Source of the DNA: Serpentinimonas sp.
GTDB taxonomy: Bacteria; Pseudomonadota; Gammaproteobacteria; Burkholderiales; Burkholderiaceae_C
Length of the DNA: 5,160 nucleotides
Assembly: GCA_025458665.1 (NCBI GenBank)
Contig: JALOSG010000179.1
Location: 1 to 5,160, forward strand
Direction of reading: 5' to 3'
The notes beneath the pieces were generated by a model. The model saw nothing but the letters and a program-made list of their open reading frames with translations. It was not told the origin of the DNA and did not search any database. Of this stretch, positions 1-4,702 are shown in pieces (the first letter of the stretch is position 1; each line of letters opens with the position of its first letter). The translations under genes were made by a program, and so were the position numbers.

Positions 1-160
1 CTGTCAGCCGTGTTTGCAGAGCACCGGGCCAAAGCGCGTAGAGCGTCTCGACCACCTCGCGGATCTTGAAGGGGACGTTGATGAAGCGTTCCACATTCAA
101 CGCACGTAGGCGGGAGCGGGTGCGCTCATCCCCAGTGGCGACCAGACTGTTGAATTCCAT
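1..160 (-). CDS. Unidentified partial ORF, N-terminal part, runs off the left edge
   Basis: Reading the minus strand from an ATG at 160-158, the frame stays open for 53 codons to the window edge with no stop. From about position 140 leftwards, codon third positions are mostly G or C, and the plus-strand frames across the same bases are broken by stops, so real coding on the minus strand is likely. The predicted start is MEFNSLVATGDERTRSRL, followed by a segment rich in Arg, Val and Glu (VERFINVPFKIREVVETLYAL). I do not recognise a family. The first codons lie inside one arm of the inverted repeat at 145-211, so the present start may have been created by a junction and the native start may be lost. 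The frame is also open upstream of the ATG, through GTG at 175-173. Function unknown. Confidence 0.4.
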   Translation of the reverse strand, partial: MEFNSLVATGDERTRSRLRALNVERFINVPFKIREVVETLYALWPGALQTRLT

Positions 161-211
161 CCAGAACTGACCCACTAGAGGGCGGTCAGATTTGGTTGGG
201 AATCAACAGTC
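145..211. repeat. 28-bp imperfect inverted repeat, IS-end-like, arms 145-172 and 184-211
   Basis: The reverse complement of 184-211 matches 145-172 at 23 of 28 positions without gaps, and the first nine bases (GACTGTTGA) are identical. The 11 bases between the arms (173-183) are unpaired. Read outward from the centre, each arm begins GGTCAG, then has a TGG-rich middle and ends CAACAGTC. This style recalls the multiple terminal repeats of IS21-family elements (GGGTCAG...TGG...CAACAG), but the family is inferred from memory of such ends, not from a transposase. The repeat sits exactly where the reading frame on its right loses its 5' end and where an unrelated reading frame on its left begins. 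It therefore probably marks a rearrangement or a remnant junction of two element ends. Confidence 0.55.
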
Positions 212-619
212 AGCTTCACCGGCGGCGTCATTGACGACCAGTTCAACTTCTCCATCTCTGGTGGAGACAACACCTTTGGCGCCGTGGTCTCCAAGCTGTC
301 GATCTTCAGCGACCAGCTGCTGACCTTCTTCTCGGGCACCCTCACCGGCCCAGGTGGCTTCAGTCAGGACCTGGCACTGGGTGCCGCATCACTTGATCCA
401 GCAATCATCCAGAGCGTGACCTACAACGGCATGCTGGGCAACGGCGATTACTCGCTGGCAGTGGCGGGTACTTCGATCGGCAGCGGTACTTATCAGGTCT
501 CCTTGCTGGCCACGCCAGTGCCGGAGCCGGAGAGCATTGCGATGCTTCTGGCAGGCCTGGGCCTCATGGGCGCCATCGCACGCCGCCGCAACAAGGGCCA
601 AGCTACCCTGCAGACCTGA
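179..619 (+). pseudogene. PEP-CTERM (FxDxF-type) exported protein, 5'-truncated
   Basis: The frame is open from just after a stop at 176-178 to TGA at 617-619, but it has no ATG, GTG or TTG before the GTG at 284, which lies inside the domain. It therefore lacks its start and signal peptide. The surviving product begins near VSFTGGVIDDQFNFSISGG, which fits the FxDxF-type PEP-CTERM beta domain, and runs through a Gly/Ser/Thr-rich beta region. It ends with the sorting signal: VPEPES, a hydrophobic stretch (IAMLLAGLGLMGAIA) and a basic cluster (RRRNK). Such proteins are exported and then processed by exosortase (EpsH/XrtA systems), often in bacteria that make exopolysaccharide or biofilm. No exosortase gene is in the window. 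Loss of the N-terminus coincides with the inverted repeat at 145-211. A translation starting at GTG 284 would give a 111-residue cytoplasmic fragment, probably not functional. Confidence 0.8.
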
Positions 620-648
620 ACGAATAACAGCCTGAGCCTCTGAAGTTT

Positions 649-672
649 GGCGCACCTCGGTGCGCCTTTTTT
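649..672 (+). terminator. Rho-independent terminator of the PEP-CTERM gene
   Basis: A perfect 8-bp stem, GGCGCACC (649-656) with GGTGCGCC (659-666), closes a two-base loop (effectively a tetraloop) and is followed by six T (667-672). It lies 30 bases after the PEP-CTERM stop codon, so the 3' end of that transcription unit is intact even though its 5' end is lost. Confidence 0.92.
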
Positions 673-804
673 ATCTTTCTGTCCCCGTAAACTTCTGAGG
701 TGAAGCAAACTGCGCGAGTCTGATTTGACGTTGACTGTTGTTGCAAACCTCGTTCTGTGAGTATGACCGGCAGATGCGCTGGACGACTGCCAAAAAATAG
801 GCGC
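673..804. other. Gene-free spacer between the PEP-CTERM terminator and the IS3 remnant
   Basis: No convincing reading frame is seen. The only notable item is TGACTGTTG at 732-740, an inverted copy of the nine bases CAACAGTCA at 204-212. A GATTTG lies beside each copy (722-727 and 189-194), but the flanks otherwise do not match. It could be a worn third copy of the IS-end-like repeat or chance. Confidence 0.35.
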
Positions 805-1026
805 TTAGCGCGGTGTTTCCGGCGATAACTTCAATTCGGCAGTTTCAGGCGTTGCAGCCGACGAAGCCTCGATGGCTGAGACGCTCATGCCGCCGAACTT
901 GTTGCGCCAGAGGTAGTAGCTGGCCTCCGAGAAGCCGTGGCGGCGGTACAGATCCGCCACCGGCAAGCCCGACTCGGCTTCGCGCAGAAAGCAAATGATC
1001 TGTTCTTCTGTAAATCTCTTCTTCAC
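805..1026 (-). pseudogene. IS3-family transposase OrfA, truncated with a foreign C-terminal tail
   Basis: The product begins VKKRFTEEQIICFLREAESG and continues through RRHGFSEASYYLWRNKFGGMSV, the characteristic N-terminal helix-turn-helix of IS3-family OrfA (InsE/IS407-like), which binds the element's ends. GTG at 1026-1024 is chosen as start because AGGAG lies 7 bases upstream. The TTG at 1032 would sit only about one base from that AGGAG. Homology stops near residue 50. The remaining 23 residues (AIEASSAATPETAEL...) do not look like the usual Lys/Leu-rich leucine-zipper end, and the OrfA-OrfB frameshift and the DDE-containing OrfB are absent. The element is a dead remnant of about 150-200 bp, and its own terminal inverted repeats were not recognised on either side. 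Confidence 0.85.
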
Positions 1027-1056
1027 GTACAAACTCCTGTCCCATGGGATTGGACT

Positions 1057-1146
1057 CCAAGCTCACCTGCTACTCAAATCCGGGGGGACGTCGGGGTAGT
1101 GGTAACGGGCGGCGAACCTCGCCTCGCCTCCGGTGCTTGAGCTTGG
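1057..1146. repeat. 9-bp inverted repeat, arms 1057-1065 and 1138-1146
   Basis: CCAAGCTCA on the left and TGAGCTTGG on the right are perfect reverse complements, separated by 72 bases. The pair encloses a GC-rich stretch with no credible gene, upstream of the phased GGGG repeats. Its role is unknown. It could belong to the end of the integrated element or be chance. Confidence 0.3.
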
Positions 1147-1152
1147 TGTTTT

Positions 1153-1192
1153 CTGGGGTCAATCCTGGGGTCAAAGTAGGGGAAAACAGGGG
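1153..1192 (+). repeat. Phased GGGG(TCAA) direct repeats next to the tRNA-His fragment
   Basis: CTGGGGTCAA occurs at 1153-1162 and again at 1165-1174, a 12-base period. A third GGGG with AAAA follows at 1179-1186, again at +12, and a fourth GGGG at 1189-1192 at +10. Spacing near one helical turn puts the G-runs on one face of the DNA. They lie about 80-120 bases left of the putative tRNA att core, a position where tyrosine-recombinase arm sites or excisionase sites are often found. That role is an inference from position; no integrase gene is present in the window. Confidence 0.4.
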
Positions 1193-1270
1193 CACAAGGG
1201 GGTGCCAATGAACGCCAAGCCCCTCTATGAAGTTATCCAGTAACGCACCTGTCGGTAGGGCCACTTAGTC

Positions 1271-1295
1271 GGTTCGAGTCCCATCAGCCACCCCA
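1271..1295 (+). tRNA. 3' fragment of tRNA-His (T-loop to CCA), probable att site
   Basis: The sequence reads as the end of a bacterial tRNA-His: T-loop TTCGAGT (1273-1279), T-stem 3' strand CCCAT (1280-1284), acceptor 3' strand CAGCCAC (1285-1291), then C73 (1292) and encoded CCA (1293-1295). C73 is the discriminator base specific to tRNA-His. No matching 5' acceptor strand, D-arm or anticodon arm precedes it, and the T-stem 5' strand is already mismatched (GTCGG where GTGGG or similar is expected), so this is not a working tRNA gene. A 3' tRNA end copied without its 5' part is the usual mark of att recombination by tyrosine integrases. The terminator just downstream suggests the right side is the original chromosome and the left side the element. 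Confidence 0.78.
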
Positions 1296-1310
1296 CCTGA
1301 ACACCCCTGC

Positions 1311-1336
1311 AAGCCCGGTTTTTACCAGGCTTTTTT
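1311..1336 (+). terminator. Rho-independent terminator downstream of the tRNA-His fragment
   Basis: AAGCC (1311-1315) pairs with GGCTT (1328-1332) and GG (1317-1318) with CC (1325-1326), around one C/A mismatch and a T-rich loop. A run of six T (1331-1336) follows. It lies 15 bases after the CCA, as expected for the native terminator of the original tRNA transcript. Confidence 0.75.
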
Positions 1337-1401
1337 GTTGCACTAACCGTATTTGCGGCCAGCCAGCCGTGCGCGGGCGGTGAGGGGCTATTCCGCAGTC
1401 C

Positions 1402-1470
1402 GGTTGCACTCAGGGTATGCCCTGAGGCCAGTTCGCTGCAGCGAACCTATGCTTTTTGTATGGTGCAACC
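1402..1470. promoter_or_regulatory. Nested inverted repeats over the araC-type gene start, probable operator region
   Basis: Three symmetrical elements are packed together. The outer pair is GGTTGCAC (1402-1409) with GTGCAACC (1463-1470), a perfect 8-bp inverted repeat whose right arm begins just after the ATG. Inside it, CTCAGGG-TATG-CCCTGAG (1409-1426) is a perfect 7-bp hairpin. The third is GTTCGCTGCAGCGAAC (1431-1446), a perfect 16-bp palindrome. GTTGCACT also occurs as a direct copy at 1337-1344. TATGCT at 1448-1453 could serve as a -10 box that would start transcription close to the ATG at 1460. No good -35 box lies 17 bases upstream, and no Shine-Dalgarno is seen. Autoregulation or control by another dimeric protein is inferred. 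Confidence 0.55.
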
Positions 1471-2407
1471 CGCCCAAGCCCTCATACGCAGCTGGAGTAC
1501 CTCGGTCGTTCCTGAGCATCAACGGCTGGACTACTGGGTGGGGGCCATCTCCGAAGGTTTTCTGGCCATGGACGCCAGTGCCCGCCGGGGCAGCTTCCAC
1601 GGTGAGCTCATCTCTGCCCCGCTGGATGGTATTGGCGTGAACCGCGTGCGGGCCGATAGCCAGAAGGTGTGGCGAACCCCTAGCGCCATTTCCTGCGATC
1701 AGGAGCGCTGCTGTTACCTGCTGGGTAACCTGGAGCACGCTTGGCGCGTGGAGCAGGACGGGTGCGAAGCCAGGCTGTTGCCGGGTGATTTCGTGATGGT
1801 GGATGCGCGCCGCCCCTACCACTTCGACTTTGCCGACGGCGTCCATTGTGTGTCGCTGGAGCTGCCGCTGGACTGGGTATGCCGGTGGGTGGCCGAGCCG
1901 CAAGCCCATGTCGCGCAGGCATTTCGGCGCAGCGAACCGGGCTGGGGCAGCGCGTTGGCGTCGTTTGCTGGCGTGTGGACTCCGTCCATGACGGCGCAGC
2001 CCCCGCTACCGCCCCACCTGTTGAGCGATCAGCTCGGCGCACTGCTGGCGCTGGCATGCCAGCCACGCACAGAGCGAACAGGCACTCCAAACCTGTTGCA
2101 GCAGATCACCGATGTGGTTCGGCAGCGGCTGTCGGAGCCGGGCCTGAGTGCCCACGATGTGGCCAGCGCTGTAGGTATTTCTGTGCGCAGCCTGCACAGG
2201 GCCATGGCGGCCCACCAACAGACCTTCGCACAACTCCTGATGAGCGAACGAATGCGTGTGGCCCGTCACATGTTGCAGAACCCCAAATTGGCCCACACCA
2301 CAGCGGCCGAGATAGGGCGCAGGGTAGGCATACTGGATGCGTCTCACTTCAGCCGGCTGTGCCGCTCGTGGCTTGGCCATTCCGCCAGGGCTTTGCGGCC
2401 CTCCTGA
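1460..2407 (+). CDS. AraC-family transcriptional regulator
   Basis: A 315-residue protein of the usual size for this family. The N-terminal half fits an AraC-binding-like sensor domain: VPEHQRLDYW near residues 17-26, where such proteins typically start, and LLPGDFVMVDARRPYHF at about 106-122, the cupin-like GD...D...RPY segment that probably senses a small molecule. The C-terminal 100 residues are the double helix-turn-helix DNA-binding domain. The first recognition unit is at about 230-251 (SAHDVASAVGISVRSLHRAM) and the second at about 282-303 (AAEIGRRVGILDASHFSRLC). ATG 1460 is the first usable start in frame. It lacks a Shine-Dalgarno and sits within nested inverted repeats, so the message may be leaderless or translationally controlled. 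The hydrolase gene 102 bases downstream on the same strand is the most likely target. The inducer cannot be named. Confidence 0.9.
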   Translation: MVQPAQALIRSWSTSVVPEHQRLDYWVGAISEGFLAMDASARRGSFHGELISAPLDGIGVNRVRADSQKVWRTPSAISCDQERCCYLLGNLEHAWRVEQDGCEARLLPGDFVMVDARRPYHFDFADGVHCVSLELPLDWVCRWVAEPQAHVAQAFRRSEPGWGSALASFAGVWTPSMTAQPPLPPHLLSDQLGALLALACQPRTERTGTPNLLQQITDVVRQRLSEPGLSAHDVASAVGISVRSLHRAMAAHQQTFAQLLMSERMRVARHMLQNPKLAHTTAAEIGRRVGILDASHFSRLCRSWLGHSARALRPS

Positions 2408-2509
2408 ATCGCCTGGCAGCCTGAGCACATAACGCTGGCGCTCAGCGGCCAGGGCCTGGGGCCGTTGCTGGCCACAATGGGTGCACCGCAACCCCTCAGG
2501 AGACGACAC
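2408..2509 (+). promoter_or_regulatory. Intergenic region upstream of the hydrolase, with inverted repeats
   Basis: This 102-base gap holds CTGAGC (2421-2426) with GCTCAG (2440-2445), GGCCAG (2447-2452) with CTGGCC (2468-2473), and the 8-bp palindrome GGTGCACC (2480-2487), followed by GCAACC at 2488-2493. The GTGCA/GCAACC wording resembles the GTGCAACC arm over the araC start and may be a regulator half-site, but this is speculative. No T-run follows the hairpins, so a classic terminator is not supported. An AGGAG ribosome binding site closes the region at 2498-2502. Confidence 0.35.
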
Positions 2510-3244
2510 ATGAGTTCTGCTTCCGTCTATGTTCTGGTTCATGGCGCCTGGCACACCGGGGCCGAGATGGAACCCACCGCACACCGGCTGCGCGCCATGG
2601 GCCATGCGGTCTACTGTCCCACCCTGGCGGGAAACCGGCCCGAGGACGATCGCTCTGTGGTTGGTCTGGAGGACGCCGCGCAGTCCCTGGCCCAATACCT
2701 GGACGCGCACGATCTGCAGGGCGTTCGTCTGGTGGGGCACAGCTACGGCGGCATGGTGATTTCGCGTGTGGCAGAGCTGCGGCCCACCCGGCTGGCCCGG
2801 CTGGTGTACGTCAATGCCTTTGTGCCGGAGCCGGGCCAATGCCTGAACGATCTGGTGCCACCCCATTACACCGGCATGTTCGATGCCATCGCCGCCGCCT
2901 CCAACGGCAGCGTGATGCTGCCATTCCCCGTCTGGCGCGAAGCATTCATCAACGACGGCGACTTGCAACTCGCCACCCAGGCTTATGAGAAGCTGAATGC
3001 GCACCCGTACAAGACCTTCCAGGAACCCATACAGCTCAGCCAGCCCATGGCCGCCAGCCCCATTCCCAAGAGCTATGTGAACTGTCGCGAAGACACGGCA
3101 TTGCCGCACAGCATGGGCTGGCATCCCAGGCTTTCGGAGCGGCTGGGGCTGTTCCGTTACGTGGAATGCAGCGGCAGCCACGAGGTGTGGTTCACCGATC
3201 CAGAGGCCATTGCCCATGCCATAGACAAGGCAGGCCGGGACTGA
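2510..3244 (+). CDS. Alpha/beta hydrolase (esterase / hydroxynitrile-lyase-like)
   Basis: A 244-residue serine hydrolase. ATG 2510 is chosen because AGGAG lies 7 bases upstream; the in-frame ATG at 2465 has no such site and would add an unusual basic leader. Motifs in order are the oxyanion loop VLVHGAWH (8-15), nucleophile elbow GHSYGG with Ser78, probable acid Asp195 (or Glu194) in VNCREDTALP, and His224 in SGSHE. The spacing and short cap resemble the plant-type methylesterase/hydroxynitrile lyase branch (PF12697), in which bacterial members cleave esters or similar small substrates. There is no signal peptide, so it should be cytoplasmic. The real substrate is not readable from sequence. 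It follows the araC-type gene co-directionally and could be its regulated target. It converges with arfB with 53 bases between them and no clear terminator. Confidence 0.92.
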   Translation: MSSASVYVLVHGAWHTGAEMEPTAHRLRAMGHAVYCPTLAGNRPEDDRSVVGLEDAAQSLAQYLDAHDLQGVRLVGHSYGGMVISRVAELRPTRLARLVYVNAFVPEPGQCLNDLVPPHYTGMFDAIAAASNGSVMLPFPVWREAFINDGDLQLATQAYEKLNAHPYKTFQEPIQLSQPMAASPIPKSYVNCREDTALPHSMGWHPRLSERLGLFRYVECSGSHEVWFTDPEAIAHAIDKAGRD

Positions 3245-3297
3245 CGGCTAGAGGTTTCGCTGCCCTGAGCGCGCCTGGGTGGAATCTCCACGCGGGC

Positions 3298-3699
3298 TCA
3301 CTCGCTCCCTTGCACCCGCCCGCGCCCCAGCTTCACCTGGGCGCGGGTGGCTTTGCCTTCCAGGCGCCGCTGCTGCGAGCCGTAGGTGGGCCGGGTGGCC
3401 TTACGGGCTTTGGGCAGCGTGGCCACGCTGTCCACCAGCTCCTGCAGGCGCCGCAGCGCCTCGGCCTTGTTCTGCTCCAGGCTGCGGCTGGTTTGCGCCT
3501 TGATCACCACCACACCCTCGGCGGTGATGCGCTGATCGTTCAGCGCCAGCAGGCGGGTCTTCACCGCGTCGGGCAAGGAAGAGGCCGCCACCTCGAAGCG
3601 CAGGTGCGCCGCGTTCGAGACCTTGTTCACATTCTGCCCACCCGCACCCTGGGCGCGGATGGCGGTGAACTCAACCTCGGCGGCGTTGATGCTTGGCAT
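3298..3699 (-). CDS. arfB: Alternative ribosome-rescue factor ArfB (peptidyl-tRNA hydrolase, YaeJ-type)
   Basis: A 133-residue release-factor-like protein; E. coli ArfB is about 140. The domain carries the conserved EFTAIRAQGAGGQNVNKVSN with the catalytic GGQ at residues 20-22, then HLRFEVAASSLPDAVKTRLL and RITAEGVVVIKAQ. A long, very basic C-terminal tail follows (from KARKATRP to KLGRGRV), which in this family enters the empty mRNA channel. ArfB binds ribosomes stalled on messages without a stop codon and hydrolyses the peptidyl-tRNA. ATG at 3699 is chosen. An in-frame GTG at 3726 would add nine residues and cannot be excluded, as neither start has a clear Shine-Dalgarno. The gene is divergent from the flavoprotein gene, with 61 bases between the two start codons. 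A strong hairpin lies inside the last part of the coding region (3319-3347). Confidence 0.95.
   Translation of the reverse strand: MPSINAAEVEFTAIRAQGAGGQNVNKVSNAAHLRFEVAASSLPDAVKTRLLALNDQRITAEGVVVIKAQTSRSLEQNKAEALRRLQELVDSVATLPKARKATRPTYGSQQRRLEGKATRAQVKLGRGRVQGSE
3319..3347. repeat. Strong GC hairpin inside the 3' end of arfB
   Basis: CCCGCGCC-CCAG (3319-3330) pairs with CTGGGCGCGGG (3337-3347), an 11-bp stem with one bulged C around a six-base loop (3331-3336). On the minus strand it lies about 20-50 bases before the arfB stop codon. On the plus strand it lies 75-103 bases past the hydrolase stop. No T-run follows on either strand, so it is not a standard intrinsic terminator, though it could impede read-through or protect 3' ends. 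Confidence 0.5.
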
Positions 3700-3760
3700 G
3701 ATGCGCAGATTGTGCAACGCTAGCACTCAGTCCACACAGAACTGAACAGCCCGTCCGCCC

Positions 3761-4252
3761 ATGCCCAATCCCCAACTGCTCACCCCCGAAGTTCAAGCCG
3801 CCGCTGCCAGCAGCGTGCTGTGCTGGCTGGCCACCGCAGACGCCGAAGGGCAGCCCAGTGTGTCGCCCAAAGAGGTGTTTGCCGTGTTCGATGCCAGCCA
3901 CCTGGTGGTGGCCCACATTGCATCGCCCCGCAGTGTGCGCAACCTGCAGGCCAACCCCCGGGTGTGCGTGAGCTTTGTGGATGTGTTCGTTCAGAAGGGC
4001 TACAAGGTGCTGGGCACGGCGCGCAGCGTACAGCCCCACGAGCCCGGTTTTGCCAGCTGGGTGGCGCCATTGCTGCCCCTGGCTGGGCCACGCTTTCCCA
4101 TACATAGCGTGCTGGTGGTGCAGGCGCACGAGGTACAGCCCATCGTGGCGCCGAGCTACCGCCTGTATCCCGGCGAAACCACCGAGGCCTCACAGGTGGA
4201 GGCGGCCATGCGCACTTATGGGGTACGGCCGCGGGGCCTAGACAGCGATTGA
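3761..4252 (+). CDS. Pyridoxamine 5'-phosphate oxidase-family (FMN-binding split barrel) protein
   Basis: A 163-residue protein of the PPOX-like split-barrel fold. The N-terminus LLTPEVQAAAASSVLCWLATADAEGQPSVSPKE (6-38) is typical of stand-alone family members, with the beta strand carrying a Ser-Pro-Lys turn. HLVVAHIASPRSVRNLQANPRVCVSF (47-72) covers the FMN-phosphate-facing strand and the usual 'R..NL..NP.V' helix. YKVLGTARSV (81-90) gives the next barrel strand. Members bind FMN or F420 and mostly act as uncharacterised oxidoreductases. It lacks the C-terminal substrate-binding tail of true PdxH, so pyridoxal-phosphate synthesis is unlikely. The start at ATG 3761 has no Shine-Dalgarno but fits the family's N-terminus. 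It converges with the next gene, with only six bases between the stop codons. Confidence 0.88.
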   Translation: MPNPQLLTPEVQAAAASSVLCWLATADAEGQPSVSPKEVFAVFDASHLVVAHIASPRSVRNLQANPRVCVSFVDVFVQKGYKVLGTARSVQPHEPGFASWVAPLLPLAGPRFPIHSVLVVQAHEVQPIVAPSYRLYPGETTEASQVEAAMRTYGVRPRGLDSD

Positions 4253-4258
4253 CTCCAG

Positions 4259-4702
4259 TTAGCTTCTGGGAGGTCGCCCTGAAAGCGGAAAAGGCGTACC
4301 GACAGATTGCAGTTCTGCGGCGGGCGGACAAACGACGACAAAGCAGTTGTCGTGTGCCTCCAGCAGGGGAGCCAATGCTCTGTCGCTGGCGGTACAAAGC
4401 GCTACAGAGACCACACTCCTTGCGCCCATTGACCGAACGAGATCTCGCGAAAACAATGCCTGCCCCATCAGGTGCATGCCTAAACGGCTGTTCTTGGCTT
4501 GAATGCAAACGACATCGTGCCCGCAGATGTCGAAGGGGGTGCCCCGTGACGCAATCTCGCTCGGTTTTCCCAGAATGATCAGTCCATCGAGCAATCTTTG
4601 CCCCTGGTCTGGTGCCTTAGGCACAACGAGGTACTCCTCCAGCAACAGGCCCCCCACCTGGGTCCAGTACCAGCGAGTCATGGGCGTTTCGTGTTTGCTC
4701 AT
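4259..4702 (-). CDS. Orphan protein with a PD-(D/E)XK-like nuclease pattern (Q-x-K variant)
   Basis: Starting at ATG 4702 this encodes 147 residues; an in-frame ATG at 4681 is an alternative and a TTG at 4750 is less likely. None has a clear Shine-Dalgarno. The residue pattern is an N-terminal helix with paired Glu (GGLLLEEYLVV, 18-27), Asp39 in LLDGLII before a strand, and DVVCIQAK (63-70) as a strand ending in Q-x-K. A helix with Gln81 (GQALFSRDLV) and alternating strands (SVVSVAL, CFVVVCP) follow. In Mrr-like and related restriction-type folds the order Glu-helix, Asp, Gln/Glu-x-Lys, then Gln is the active-site signature, so a nuclease or resolvase-like fold is inferred. The last 15 residues look like disordered tail. 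It faces the flavoprotein gene tail to tail and lies downstream of a HigA-type antitoxin on the same strand, 225 bases away. I do not know its function. Confidence 0.7.
   Translation of the reverse strand: MSKHETPMTRWYWTQVGGLLLEEYLVVPKAPDQGQRLLDGLIILGKPSEIASRGTPFDICGHDVVCIQAKNSRLGMHLMGQALFSRDLVRSMGARSVVSVALCTASDRALAPLLEAHDNCFVVVCPPAAELQSVGTPFPLSGRPPRS

Noticed and set aside
1239..1295. A complete tRNA gene ending at the tRNA-His CCA
   Set aside because: A GTCGGTAG that resembles a D-loop is present, but no 5' acceptor strand pairs with CAGCCAC and there is no anticodon arm, so only the 3' fragment is supported.
1402..1470. Integron attC-like cassette recombination site
   Set aside because: The inverted arms lack the RYYYAAC/GTTRRRY core pair and there is no integrase or cassette array.
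1388..1909. Minus-strand open frame of 173 codons across the araC-type gene
   Set aside because: It overlaps the well-supported regulator in antisense and shows no recognisable domain.
2006..3217. A 403-codon open frame on the minus strand opposite the araC end and the hydrolase
   Set aside because: It is antisense to a hydrolase with a complete triad and ribosome binding site. Its product is a Gly/His/Gln-rich low-order sequence with no family features, a common by-product of high-GC codon bias.
3166..3723. Plus-strand open frame of 185 codons opposite arfB
   Set aside because: It is antisense to an arfB with an intact GGQ motif; the product is a Gly/Leu-rich shadow.
3780..4508. Minus-strand open frame of 242 codons opposite the flavoprotein gene
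   Set aside because: Arg/Pro/Cys-rich shadow frame. The plus-strand PPOX family match is clear, and the orphan gene on the same strand uses another frame.
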